64,000 nt of DNA from Podarcis raffonei. Lineage: Eukaryota; Chordata; Lepidosauria; Squamata; Lacertidae. The stretch spans positions 36,834,001 through 36,898,000 of the forward strand of contig NC_070614.1 in assembly GCF_027172205.1 (NCBI RefSeq), written 5' to 3'. The notes beneath the pieces are model-generated. The model had not been told where the DNA came from and ran no database searches. It saw only the letters and a program-made list of their open reading frames with translations. Positions 34,150 to 63,935 of the stretch are shown here, in pieces (the stretch's first letter is position 1; the number at the start of each line of letters is the position of its first letter). A program made the position numbers and the translations under genes.

Positions 34150-34650
34150 CTGGGGCGGGTGGGAGAATCTCCCCATCTCCCCCACCCCGGTAAACTTCTC
34201 CCCCGCCCTCCCTTTTGCCTCCCCTCCTCCAAGCCTCACCCACCGCAAAGGGCGGCCCATTCCCTCCTCTAGCCAAAACTGCTCCCTCCCACCCCCAGCT
34301 CGCCCCTTCGCCCCCTGGCGCTGCCCCCCGAGGCGCCCTTCCCTCGCCACCCCACTCACCCCGCAGGTAGCGGCGGCAGCAGCAGCTCCAGGCTCAGCTT
34401 CTGGAAGCGGCCATCTGCGACCACGTGGAGAGGAAAGGGAGGAGAGCAGCGCCCTCTGAACCGGGGAAGCGAGGCGGCCCCTGGCGGCCGAGCGAGGGGA
34501 TCGCGCGAGGAGGAGATCCCACAACCGGCTCCCAAATGCTCGAAGCGCTTTTCACCGGTGATGCGAAGCGTCATTTGGTCGGCGGGTTGTTGCTTTTTGC
34601 CCCCCTCCCCCGTCTGGGCATTGCCTCCTCCGCATAAAGCGACTGCGGGG
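34150..34650 (-). promoter_or_regulatory. HSPBP1: GC-rich HSPBP1 promoter region
   Basis: A CpG-rich block surrounding the non-coding first exon. It has C-rich tracts at 34170-34340 inside the start of intron 1 and a 'gaccaaatgacgcttcgcat' segment on the minus strand, upstream of the exon. I saw no convincing TATA box or clustered heat-shock element, which is typical of a housekeeping promoter. Confidence 0.55.
34360..34530 (-). other. HSPBP1: HSPBP1 non-coding exon 1 (5' end approximate)
   Basis: On the minus strand a strong donor, CTGCGGG then GTGAGTGGGG, has its last exonic base at 34360. It is preceded by a GC-rich CTGCTGCTGCCGCCGCTACC run. The exon would join the acceptor at 32195. The transcription start was not located, and 34530 is an estimate. 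Intron 1 is about 2.2 kb. Confidence 0.6.
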
Positions 34651-34686
34651 GATTTGTGCGCCCTAAAAACAAGAAAGGATGGGTAT

Positions 34687-34775
34687 ATAGCTGTCAACTT
34701 TTCCCTTTTCTTGCGAGGAATCCTATTCGGAGTAAGGGGATTTCCCTTTAAAAAAAGGGAAACGTTGACAGCTAT
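34687..34775. mobile_element. Very small MITE, 89 bp, next to the HSPBP1 promoter
   Basis: The ends ATAGCTGTCAACTTTTCCC and GGGAAACGTTGACAGCTAT are inverted with two differences. The middle carries 'gcgaggaatcctattcgg'. Being nearly all inverted repeat, it would fold into a long hairpin. No target duplication is obvious. Confidence 0.75.
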
Positions 34776-35364
34776 GGATGGGCAAAGCGCTTTCCCCAAA
34801 TGTGCACACCTGCCTGTTCAAAAATGCGAGGGCTAGCCAGGTTTTTTTGGGGGGTTGCCCCCGGGGTTTTCAGTCACGCCCCCAGCTAACTTGGCCTCCC
34901 ACCGAAAAGGCAACAGTTCTTTGGACATATTAAGTAATGGGAGGATGAGGACCAATCGTGTGATTTAGAATAATACAGCATCAGCTCAGGAAAGCCAGAA
35001 GTTTTGAAGGGAGGGGAAGCTGCCCCCCCAATCAATAAAGATACATAGCAAACTGAGGTTCTGCCCCCCTAATAAAAGGCCTGCACCCCCCAACAAAAAT
35101 CCTGAAGGATTGGGCCTTCTGTAATATGGTGCCGTATGGAAGGCCAAACTCTGGCAACCCTGAGTGGATCTTCTCCAGGGCTTTTTTCCCCTCACTGGAA
35201 CTCGGTTCTAGCATCTCTCAGGTGGGCCCTATTTCCATCAGAAGAGAACATGGCAGCCGTTTGTGGTGAGTTCCAGCATGGATCTTCTCAATTGTGGATC
35301 TCGATTTTGCAGCCCCTCGGCTTGACACCCTGTGTGGCAGAACTGCCTGTACCACCCTAAATCT

Positions 35365-36475
35365 GGCGCTGACTTAGAACCCTGCTTGTTCAGGTCAAAG
35401 CCCCATTTAGTCCAGCATCCAGTTCTCACAGTTGCCAAGCCCACAAGGGAAACATGCGTGCAAAAGTGTGTTCTCCCTATTTGTGATTCCCAGCATCTGG
35501 GATTTAGAGGCTTACTATCTCTGATAGTAGAGATGGAATGTAGCCAATCATGGTTAGCAGCCATTAGTAAATTTATCCTCTGTGAATTTGCCTAATCCTC
35601 CTTTCAAGCCACCCCTAGGCCGCTTACACACAATACCTTTAAAGCACATTCAAATCACGTTTCCCCACCTAAAATAATTCTGGGTGCTGTAGTTTTTTTT
35701 AAGGGCGGCTGGGAATTGTAATTCTGTGGGTAGTCAACTATAGGGCCCAGAATTCTTTGAGGGAAGGAATACGCTTCAATTCTGCTATACAGTGGCGCCT
35801 TGGTTCTCAAACGCCTTGTTACTCAAACGCCAAAAACCTGGAAGTTAGTGTTCTGGTTTCCGAAAGTTTTTTGGAAGCCAAACATCCAATGCAGCTGTTG
35901 GCTATTGTTTCCGGGGCCCCTGCTCCAATCAGAAGCTGCGCCTTGGTTTTCGAACATTTTAGAAGTCAAATAGATTAAGTTTGGTGTTTTTTCTTTTGCT
36001 ATTTTGCGTTTTTGTTTTTGTGACTGTGTGGAATCCACTTCAGCTACTAATTGATTGTGTGACTGTGGAAATGGATAAAGGCCCCCAACCAAACAATGAC
36101 TATCATTTAATTTTAATTTTTATAATCTACAATACTGTCTTATTTATTTTATAGTACAGTACATTGATTATTGCTTTCATTTTATGGATCAATGGTCTTG
36201 TTAGATAGTAAAATTCATGTTAAATTGCTGTTTTAGGGGTTGTTTTTAAAAGTCTGGAACAGATTAATCTGTTTTGCATTACTTTCTTTGGGATAGCACT
36301 CCTTGGTTTTGGAACGCTTTTGTTTTAGAACAGACTTCCGGAACGGATTAAGTTTGAGAACCAAGCTACCACTGTAAAGGCAATTCTGCTATGAACTGTA
36401 CACAGCTGGCGTCACTACATCTTGTGGGAGTGAGTTCCATAGTTTTAACTGCATTGTGTGGGAAAGTAGTACTTT
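35365..36475 (+). mobile_element. LINE-like fragment interrupted by two nested MITEs
   Basis: The outer fragment runs 'gtccagcatccagttctcac' to 'cctcctttcaagccaccc' (about 35600) and resumes near 36410 with 'cactacatcttgtgggagtg'. Between the two lies a palindromic element (about 35605-35788 and 36376-36410; 'ctgggtgctgtag', 'gggcccagaattctttga'), itself split by the mariner MITE at 35790-36374. Three layers of insertion are therefore readable. Confidence 0.7.
35790..36374. mobile_element. Mariner-like MITE, 585 bp
   Basis: Left end CAGTGGCGCCTTGGTTCTCA, right end TGAGAACCAAGCTACCACTG, flanked by TA (35788-35789 and 36375-36376). The interior is longer than in other copies and contains AT-rich text without an open transposase frame. 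Confidence 0.87.
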
Positions 36476-36876
36476 ACCCTGACTCTTCTAATAGGCCATG
36501 TGTATGATTTAGCTTCTTCAAAATACTGTAAGACAGCTTTGCTGTGTCACTCTCCTGCTCATCCTGCCTCAGATGGCACCTCTGATCCTGTAGTAAAGGA
36601 TGTGGTGTGAATTGCTTTCCTTTGGTTTCTCAGGGCAGACATACGTTACTCTGTAACAGCAAAGCCTTCTGTAGAAACTAGCTGGGTTTTCTGGTTATTT
36701 TACCTGAAGCTGAGGTAAGTTACCCATGGCCCACTAAGAACAGAGATACCTTATCCTACCCAACTGAGATCTCCAAACTAAAATTCAGATCTTCATCATC
36801 TCAATTTCTTAGACATCTTCTAGAAAATAAATAAATAAATAAATCTAGGTGACTTACAAGCAGTAGGGAACATGTA

Positions 36877-37126
36877 ATGGTACCTTGGTTTAAGAACAGC
36901 TTAGTATATGAACAACTTGGATTAAGAACACTGCAAATCCGGAAGTAGGTATTTTGGTTTGTGAACTTTGCCTTGGAAGCAGAATATGTTTCTCTTCCTG
37001 TTGAGTGTGTTCCATTTGTAAATTGAGTCCCCCGCTGCAATGGGAAAGCACGCCTTGGTTTAAGAATGCTTTGGTTTAAGAACAGACTTCAGGAACAGAT
37101 TAAGTTTGTAAACCAAGGTACCACTG
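36877..37126. mobile_element. Mariner-like MITE, 250 bp
   Basis: Left end 'atggtaccttggtttaagaa', right end 'aaaccaaggtaccactg'. The left TA is kept at 36875-36876 and the right flank reads CA. It belongs to the same group as 35790. Confidence 0.83.
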
Positions 37127-37276
37127 CACACAATTTTAAACATAACCATAACAACCAGTGAAGCTTACAGTCGTAAAACCCACACCATCCCATGAAAACC
37201 AGAAAGCATTGCAGTGGCCATTTAAACCAATCCTGATTCTAAAAAAATGATGATGATATTGTCTGGGAGTAGAATA

Positions 37277-37503
37277 CAGTGGCACCTCTGGTTAAGAACT
37301 TAATTCGTTCTGGAGGTCCGTTCTTAACCTGAAACTGTTCTTAACCTGAGGTACCACTTTAGCTAATGGAGCCTTCCGCTGCTGCCACTGCGCCACCACC
37401 ACACGATTTCAGTTCTCATCCTGAAGCAAAGTTCTTAACCCGAGCTACTACTTCAGGTTAGCAGAGTCTGTAACCTAGGTGTCTGTAACCCGAGGTACCA
37501 CTG
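37277..37503. mobile_element. Mariner-like MITE, 227 bp
   Basis: Left end CAGTGGCACCTCTGGTTAAG, right end CCCGAGGTACCACTG, flanked by TA (37275-37276 and 37504-37505). It is the inverted counterpart of the 19309 copy, sharing 'tctcatcctgaagcaaagtt'. Confidence 0.87.
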
Positions 37504-37524
37504 TAAAGTCTTACCTGGAGCTAT

Positions 37525-37925
37525 AAACATAGTAAGATGGGCGCCAGGTGGACCTCACTGGGGAGAGCATTTTCAAAAATGGAGGGGTCACGTCCCGACC
37601 ACGAAGGCTCTTCTTGCTACCCTCCAAACCTCTCTTGGAGGAGCATTTGGAAGAGGGCCTCATCCAGAAGCCCAGCATACTGCGGCCTCATTGGGGGCCA
37701 CATACCGTGTCAGAGCGCACCAGGGCTGATGCCTTGCTTGGGTCCTCACCATCATCCTCAGGCACTACTCAAAACCCTCAATGGTGTGGATGCTGTTGGT
37801 CCTGGCAGTGCGGGAGCCATTGTTCTCATAGTGAGCTCGCAATGGCGGCTACCATATTTCATTTTGCACGATGTTATAGGAAATAAGATTTTGCGGTCAC
37901 CAGGCCCCAGTCAGAACTAAGCAGG
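37525..37925 (+). mobile_element. LINE-like fragment (CR1 group), tentative
   Basis: 'ctcactggggagagcatttt' and 'cctctcttggaggagcattt' followed by 'gaagagggcctc' look like a CR1-type 3' region. Two overlapping frames (127 and 112 codons) match no protein I know. Confidence 0.4.
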
Positions 37926-38269
37926 CGTTTAGCTTCCAGTCTACTGTGGCGCTTACTGCCTAGAGAGAGAGTGGGAGAGGTCTTTATGCGCCTCTTGGGG
38001 GCTTCTCATAGATCCCACCATGAGGACAGAATTCTGGACGGGCCTTGAGACGGATCCAGCAAAGCTCATCTCATGTTCTTAGGGTGACCAGGTGTCCTAC
38101 TTTTCAGGGTGCAGTTCTGTATTTGAAGGGCAGTCAGCGGGGAGTGCTCTGCTTGAAGGGCCATGCAATCCCAAATCTGGTTTGAAGAGGAAGAAGGACA
38201 AGAACAGAGAGGAGCAGCCTTGAAGTTGACCATCACCCCTGAGAAGACTGAGCTGGAACACAAGTCACG

Positions 38270-39522
38270 AGGTCAGTCTTCCCCATTATGTTGTATTTCT
38301 ATTTAATTGTGTGTGTGTGTATTCTAAATTTGCATCTATGCATATAAGTCAACATGTACATTTTTTGTACAAATATTTATCCTAGTTGGTCCTTTTCTCT
38401 TGGCAATGATAGATTCCCTCCTTCATGTGCATAAAGTGGCCATCTTGTTGCTGCTGCTGCCGGGTGAGCTGTGGAGCTGTTGTAGTGCCATTGCTACAAA
38501 TGGGGAGGCAGGCATTAGTCAGGGGTAGGGGAATGAGGGATAACCAAAGACAGCCTGCACAGGGCCCTCCAAAATCTGCAGCTGGGCCTGCCCACCTACC
38601 CTGAGAATCTCATGCTTGAATAGTAATAACTATAATTACAATTACTTAGAAAAATATACGAACTGCTTAACCAAGGAGCTTCCTTCCGTATATTTCTTTA
38701 TTTTACTTTTTTGAAAACACAAATTAATGATAAAACATAACGAAACAGATGCAGAGAGGGTGAGTATTAACATAAGAGGCTTAAGACAGCTCAATAATTA
38801 TACTTACCGATAATCTTTACACTTCCTTTCTCCTTTAGAATTTCTTCACAGGGCTTTTCTTTGCAAGGTTTTGAGATAAAGAGAGAATCAAAGAGCTTTC
38901 TAAGAGGTGCATGTAATAAAACTGTAGGTAAAACATGAGGAAATCCACAAAATTATTAAAAAATAACCAATATTCACAAATAAAATGATTATCATTAAAC
39001 CACAGAAAACAAATATCATCATGTCCCCCAGCTGTGAAATAGAACCAGTGTTTCCTAAATTGTGCTTTCTGACTGCAGGGTTGTGTTAGGTTGACTTGTG
39101 GGACCCTGACATAACATGTGGATAGCATAGCTTAGAGGCAGCAGACTTAAAACAGCACACGTGTTGCTGATCTGTGATCGTAGTGATCTGCAGCTGTAAT
39201 AATCAAGACTGACTGACTGACAACACACAATAGCTGTGCTGGAAGGGAGCTTTTGTCTGAGGGTCCTGCCTCCCCACCCCTGCCCACATTCACCAGCCAA
39301 CATTGGGCACTGCCCTACTTCTTGGGTCCCAAAATATTCCAAGGACCGGCGGCAGCAACAACCCTGTTTTTGGGTTTTGTAGAAAACGTGTGGGGAATGC
39401 CCACGTCTGCACGCAAGGGAGAGGATGGGGTTCCTTCTTCCTACATCGCCCAATAAAAATAAACTGGCCTAGATTTCTGACTTGGATTTAATCAAACAAA
39501 CTGAACAACTAAGAAAAGAGGC

Positions 39523-39554
<32 letters not shown>

Positions 39555-41870
39555 CTTGCGCAGGGATTATTTCTGCCTTGCAGACAACTTGAAAGTTCAT
39601 CATATCTTCTTTCGAAATGTCAGCCGCTGCCTTCCTGTCCTGCTGGCGATATCTTTCCGTCCCTCACCTACTTTTGTTCCTAAGCTTGAAAAGGCAGCAT
39701 TGCAACGGTCAGGTGAGATGCAGAAGTGATGGGAGTGTAGGGCCCCCACCCCCACCCCCACGCTTTCCCCTCCATCCCCATCCTCCTTGCACTCATTTTT
39801 GCCCTGCCACTTGGTCTGGAGACCTTTAGGGTGACTCCTGTTATGGGCAATAAAAAGAAAACAAAGGAGGCAGAATATCTCATTAAAAGAAATAACACTG
39901 CAAACTGGATCACAGCACAGCAGCAGCAGCAGCAACAATAACAAAGGAATGAAAGTGTCAGTGGCGCAGAAATACAAAGTCAAGGTTGCAGGCCACCCCA
40001 GTCTCTGGGCACTGCGAGATTCCAGGGGTTCCAGGCATTTACCCAAGGTCTGTGTTTCCTTTTGGAAATGAGGCACAGCAGACTCTGGTGTCTTCATGAT
40101 GCACGGTTTATTTACACATATATACAACCTGAGCCTGCGATGGAGGGGTTCATAGCATTTAGCACCCCGAGACGGTCTAACTTCTCCCATAGCGACAGCC
40201 TTGGATTCTAGCAGAAATCAGGCATGGATCCCTCTCTCTCTGCCTTTCCAGCTAGCAGCTTTTTCCTCTAGGTCACATCACAGTAAACTCTGCCCTAAAA
40301 CTTCGGACTTGTCCCTCTAACTGTTGTAAGAGCTGCAGGAGGGGCCACATCCATTTATCATCTGGCACAGAGCCCCTTTCCTTTGTTCTCTTAATGGCCC
40401 ATCACCCAGTCAGTTACCTCATCAGGAAGCTAGCCTGGCTTGATTAGCTTTTAACACTTGCTAGGATTATAAGTGTCTGACACCCACAAACGCATAACAT
40501 CAGTTTATGCCTGCTGAAAAAGCATAAATCATTTCTCCCCCTTTTGTTTCCTCGCTCCCAGACCTTTATTTAAATGGGACTTTAGAGGGTCTTTATTTTG
40601 CTGTTTACCCTGGTGCTGCTTTAAATTGCTATTTGGTGCTGCATGTTTTAGTGCAATCCTATGCACATTTACTTGGGAGTAAGACTCAGTAAAATATGCA
40701 CAGAGTACCCATGTTATTTGGGGATGGGTTTTTTTAAGATGGTGTCCCTGCCCCCACCATACCATATATTGCTTTGTATCGTTCTGTTTTAATGTACCAC
40801 TGTGTACTTTTTTATTCAAAAGTGCAGTAGAACAAAAGTAACACACAGTGGCTTACAGTAATAAATAAATAGCATACATTTAAACCAGCATATGTAAATC
40901 TAAAACTCATTCATATTTTTAAAGGGCAGGACTAAAACATCCCACCCACTGAAGGAGGGCACAGTTAATTAAAACCCAAAGGCTCGGTAGAAAAGAAATA
41001 TTTTTCCTGGTGCTTAACGATATATATATAAAGTAATTCTAAATCATCAGTTCTCCAAAGGTAGATCCTGATGAAGCCAAAATGGCAGCATCCCCACACG
41101 CAAGAAGAAGGGACCAGCAGGTCTGGGGAAACCCCAAGGTCTGCAGAAGTCCAAGATGGATCAGTGACCTGTTTTGTAAGTGTCCTGTGTTCACCCCTCC
41201 CTGTGTCCTCTTGTAATTAAACGCACACAGGTATGGTTTATCAGGATTCCTTGAGGGTCACTTCCAGTCTGACCCTTGACCGAATGCATATCCTTGCCCT
41301 GTACATCCTCACCTGTTCCTCTGCTGTGCCAAACTATTGATTGTAAGCTCCTCAAGGCAGAGACCTGTGACCCAGAGCCAGCGGAATAAATGTTGCTTCT
41401 TGGTGGGGGGGGGGCGCGGCAGCAATTACTTCTCTGCTGCCCCACCCCCTGCAGGTCAAGAGATGCATCTTATCTGAGGCTGGCCAAGTTAATTTTGACC
41501 CCACCCAAGTGACTATACAATAAATTTAATGACTAACTATTTGCAGCCTTTTTGCAACATCTAAAATTAGCTGCTGGAGGAAGGTAGCCTCAGTCTCCCT
41601 AGTAGGGACAGCCACCCACCTATTGTCTTGTTTCTTGAACTCTGATAATGCCTTTTGCGTGATTGGACACAGAGAAAGAGAGGATTGTGTGTAGAAACTA
41701 GCTTACTGCACAAAGGAAAAATTCACATCCATTGCCCTGCCAGCTTTTGCCCCTGGCCCCACCCACCACTGCCATGTGGCCCCTGGAAAGTTTCCAAGAA
41801 GGGAATGTGGCCCTCAGACTGCAAAAGGCTCCCCACCTTTGCTGCAAAGGGCCATGCATATTAATGATGC
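38270..41870. other. Intergenic DNA, no gene recognised
   Basis: Holds simple repeats: (GA)n at about 39523-39548, and CAG-rich 'cagcacagcagcagcagcag' at 39913, which creates a poly-leucine run in a 196-codon minus-strand frame at 39600-40190. That frame has no recognisable domain. A reversed dispersed-repeat fragment lies at 40640-40710 ('gcaatcctatgcacatttac'). Confidence 0.5.
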
Positions 41871-41873
41871 CCT

Positions 41874-41935
41874 ATAAACAAGCAAACAGTGTGATGCTAT
41901 GCGCTGTTCACTCCGAAGTAAGCTTTTCAGTGGAG
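41874..41935 (+). repeat. Left copy of a 62-bp direct duplication
   Basis: Aligned base by base with 42868-42929 (offset 994), it differs at 3 of 62 positions. It repeats the left part of a MITE ('gaagtaagcttttcagtgga'), which is complete at the right copy. Confidence 0.9.
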
Positions 41936-42867
41936 AAGCTTACGTATCTTTGCAGAAGCTTAGGAAAAGCTTGGCTTATCGCCCAACATCCAAAAAACCA
42001 AAGTGCTGCACCAACAAGTACAAAATAACCCCTCTTCAGCGCTACAAATCCAACTCTTTGGTGTAACGTTGGAAAATGTCAATCACTTCTCCTACCTGGG
42101 CAGTTAACTTTCCACAAGGGCCAACATTGATGCCAAAATCCAGCATCACCTGAGCTCTGCGAGTGCGGCTTTCTCTCAATTGAAGTGCAGCGTGTATGAG
42201 GACAGGGACATTCGCAGGGAAACCAAAATGCTTATTTACAAAGCTATTGTACTACCAACCTTACTGTATGCTTGTGAAACATGGACCACTTATAAGATTC
42301 CATCAATGGTGTCTCCGAAAAATTTTACATATCACTTGCGAAGACAGGCGAACTAACACCAGTGTACTGGAAGAAGCAAAGATCACCAGTGTTGAAGCAA
42401 TGATTCTTCAACATCAACTTCGTTGGACTGATCATGTTGTGCGGATGCCTGATTATCATCTTCCAAAGCAACTACTGTATTCAAAACTTAAAAATGGAAA
42501 GTGTAATGCTGGTGGTCAACAAAAGATGTTTAAAGACTGTCTCAAGGCAAATTTTTAAAAATGTAGTACAAACACCAACAATTGGGAAAGACTTTCCTGC
42601 GAGCACTCCAGTTGGAGAACAGCCTTTACCCAAAGTGTCATGGGCTTTGAAGACACTCAAACTCAGGATGCAAGGGAGAAATGTGCTAAGAGGAAGGCAT
42701 GCTTGGCAAATCCACACCGTGATCAATTCCCGCCTGGAAACCAATGTCCCCACTGTGGAAGGACGTGTAGATCCAGAATTGGCCTCCACAGTCACTTACG
42801 GACTCATTGTTAAAACCGTGTTTATGGAAGACAATCTTACTCGGCTACAATTGATTGCCAAACAAGA
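41936..42867 (+). mobile_element. 5'-truncated LINE with C-terminal zinc-finger-like motif
   Basis: The frames encode the end of a non-LTR reverse-transcriptase protein. ANIDAKIQHHLSSASAAFSQ and VLPTLLYACETWTTY are followed by FHQWCLRKILHITCEDRRTN and RWTDHVVRMPDYHLPKQLLY. The last frame ends CPHCGRTCRSRIGLHSHLRT, with HC and a stop, which is a C2H2-type finger. The middle between TWTTY and FHQWC is shortened, and at least one frameshift or stop near 42555 breaks the frame. There is no poly-A tail. The clade is uncertain. Confidence 0.85.
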
Positions 42868-42965
42868 ATAAACAAGCAAACGGTGTGATGCTGTGCACTG
42901 TTCACTCCGAAGTAAGCTTTTCAGTGGAGCTTACTCTCGTGTAATGATGTGTAGGATTACAGCCT
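42868..42965 (+). mobile_element. Dispersed MITE holding the right copy of the 62-bp duplication
   Basis: 'ctgtgcactgttcactccga' to 'gtgtaggattacagcc' is a member of a family with inverted 'gtaatcctac' ends, also seen at 15092, 40640, 58695 and 63265. The LINE at 41936 inserted after 'cagtggag' and duplicated the preceding 62 bp. Confidence 0.7.
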
Positions 42966-43203
42966 TATTCTGCTCTTTGAAGACTTTATTGAATCTACTC
43001 TCTGCATCCCTGTATCAAGCATTTCTTCCATAGGAGAGCAAGAAGAGATCCTTTGATATGTGTAAAGATCTGTGGATGGAGGTGCTAATCCAGCCAGTCA
43101 TTAGAAAGAGGGACAAAACAAGACACCTGAAACTTCACTTAAAACCCATTACAGGCAAATTTAGATCAACACAGTAGCTCTGCTCAGATCAGGGTTTATT
43201 TTA

Positions 43204-43430
43204 TTTTAAACTTTTATTTATTAAATTTATATGCCACCTTTTTTCTCTAAAGAACTTGAGGTGGCATACATGATTCTCCTCTCCCCATTTTATCCTCACA
43301 GCAACCCTGTGAGGTAGGATAGGCTGAGACACAGTGACTGGGACTCAATAGCTGAATGGGTCTCAAACCCTTGTTTCCCAGGTCCTAGTCCAACGCCCCA
43401 ATCATTACACCACATTAGCTCACCGATGGC
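43204..43430 (-). mobile_element. Sauria-type SINE
   Basis: On the minus strand 'gagctaatgtggtgtaatga' leads to 'cctgggaaacaagggtttga', 'gtgtctcagcctatcctacc' and 'ggcatataaatttaataaat'. This is the order seen in the 51262 copy. About 225 bp. Confidence 0.82.
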
Positions 43431-43524
43431 AAAGTTTAGAGTGAGGCAGTCACTGCTTCAGATTCCATGGGGGGGGGTCCTCTTTTAGAGACCATTTAAG
43501 CAACCTATGGCTACATAGCTGCCG

Positions 43525-43670
43525 TGCATTTAAAGCATATGACTTCCCCTAAAGGATCCTCGGAATTGTCACGGACCTACAATTCCCAGCACCCTTAGCA
43601 AACTACAGTTCCCAGTATTCTTTGTGGGGAGCCATGTGCCTTCAGTGTATGCTGTGCACGCGACCTGTGT
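43525..43670. mobile_element. Palindromic MITE
   Basis: 'ctacaattcccagcacc' is paired with 'actacagttcccagtattct' and ends 'gccatgtgccttcagtgtat'. The same family occurs at 35605, 50710, 62295 and 63750. Confidence 0.65.
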
Positions 43671-44319
43671 CTCTGCCATGAAAGGGAGGAAAGTTCCACC
43701 TCCTGTCTCTGGAACAATGAGCCCTCCCGTTAGGTGTTTTGCTACAGTACTGTATATTTGTTTGTTTGTGTGTGCTCCATCATATTAAAGCTGCTGGACT
43801 CTCTAGACACAAACCTGGAGACATTACCAACAAGCAAGTCTCAGCAGAGGCCTACCACCTGAGATTGCATGGCCTGTTTGCACAGGTATAGACAGATGCC
43901 CATCCAGAGAAATGGGGCTACAAAGCACAATTATTATTATTTTTTTGGTAAAACTAAGGTTCTGTGTCCTGCACGCTTAGAACTACACCACTCTCTCACA
44001 AGAGCAGAGTTACAGGTATGCATTTTCAGGCTTTCAGAGCTGATACTCATTGTTTGGAGGTAGGAAGAGAAAGGAGGGAAATCTATCTCCCTCTCGCCTA
44101 TGTGGCCACACCTGATCCCTTTTTAATACAGTGCAAGCCTCTTTGCTTATGCACACACACACACACACACACGCACGCATGCATGCATTTACACACCTTC
44201 CTCCCAAAATCACATAATCTCTCAATCGCATACATCTCTCTCCTGCAAAACCGCAGTTGCATCCTCTTCCCGCACACACACCGTGTAAAAACCTTGCACA
44301 GATAATATATCCCTACCAC

Positions 44320-62954
<18,635 letters not shown>

Positions 62955-63427
62955 GTAGGTATTTATTTGCAGATGGCCTCCCTCTCCCCCCCAGCCCCCT
63001 CCCATGTTCACATGTCCCCATCAGAGTGGAGCAGAGCTTCCTATGAGCAAATCACTTCATAGCTTGAATGGGGGTGGGGGGGGTAGTGTACTTTGTTTGT
63101 TGATATATCTGCTGAGGATCCTCTTTCCAGGACAAATTCTGGGGATCCCTTCTAGTCAGGGTTGTAGCCACAGGGGATCCTGGTCCACCTCAGGGATATT
63201 CTAAACTTCTTCCCTGAACATTCTGCTTCCTTAAAAGCAAAACAAAACATGCTAAATCTGCAGTCCTAACCACACCTAATCTGGGAGTAAGCCTGGTTGA
63301 TTTAGATGGGCCTTACTCCCAGGTAAGTGGGGTGGTGGTGGTGGTGGTTGCTGCTGCTGCTCTTATTATCATTATTTCCCCCAATGCCTTTTTCTGGAGG
63401 GACGCAGGGGGATGCATACCCCTAAAC

Positions 63428-63679
63428 CATGGCTGGGCAAACTAAGGCCTGGGGGCCGGATCCGGCCCAATTGCGTTCTAAATCCGACCTGCAGACGGTC
63501 CAGGAATCAGTGTGTTTTTACATGAGTAGAATGTGTCCTTTTATTTAAAATGCACCTCTGGATTATTTGTGGGGCATAGGAATTTGTTCATTCTTTTTTT
63601 TCAAAATAGAGTCTGGCCCCCCACAAGGTCTGAGGGACAGTGGACTGGCACCCCTGCTGAAAAAGTTTGCTGACCCCTG
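63428..63679. mobile_element. Non-autonomous hAT element (copy 2 of 2)
   Basis: Starts CATGGCTGGGCAAACTAAGG and ends TTTGCTGACCCCTG, flanked by identical octamers CCCTAAAC (63420-63427 and 63680-63687). The interior matches 26347-26602 almost throughout. It lies in BRSK1 intron 3. Confidence 0.9.
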
Positions 63680-63744
63680 CCCTAAACATTTTATGAATCT
63701 AAGTTTGGCCTCATTGAGGGGCAGTATTTCAATATGAGTGGGAA

Positions 63745-63935
63745 AATTAGAGTACCCCTAAACATTTTTTAAAGAAAAAAGCACTGGTTTCCCCCCCAAA
63801 AAAGAATCCTGGGAACTGTAGTTTACCCCCTCACAGAACTACAATTCCCAGCACCCTCATCAAACTATGGTTCCCAGGAATCTTTGTGAGAAGTCACATG
63901 TTTTAAATGTGCGGTGTGTTTGCATGCTTAACCTC
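63745..63935. mobile_element. Palindromic MITE
   Basis: 'aatcctgggaactgtagttt' and 'actacaattcccagcaccct', then 'actatggttcccaggaatct' and 'catgttttaaatgtgcggtg'. It is the best-preserved member of this family in the window. Confidence 0.72.

Noticed and set aside
39600-40190. 196-codon open frame on the minus strand with a poly-leucine run
   Set aside because: The leucines come from a CAG-rich simple repeat. I see no splice-bounded exon, signal or domain, and no homologue comes to mind.
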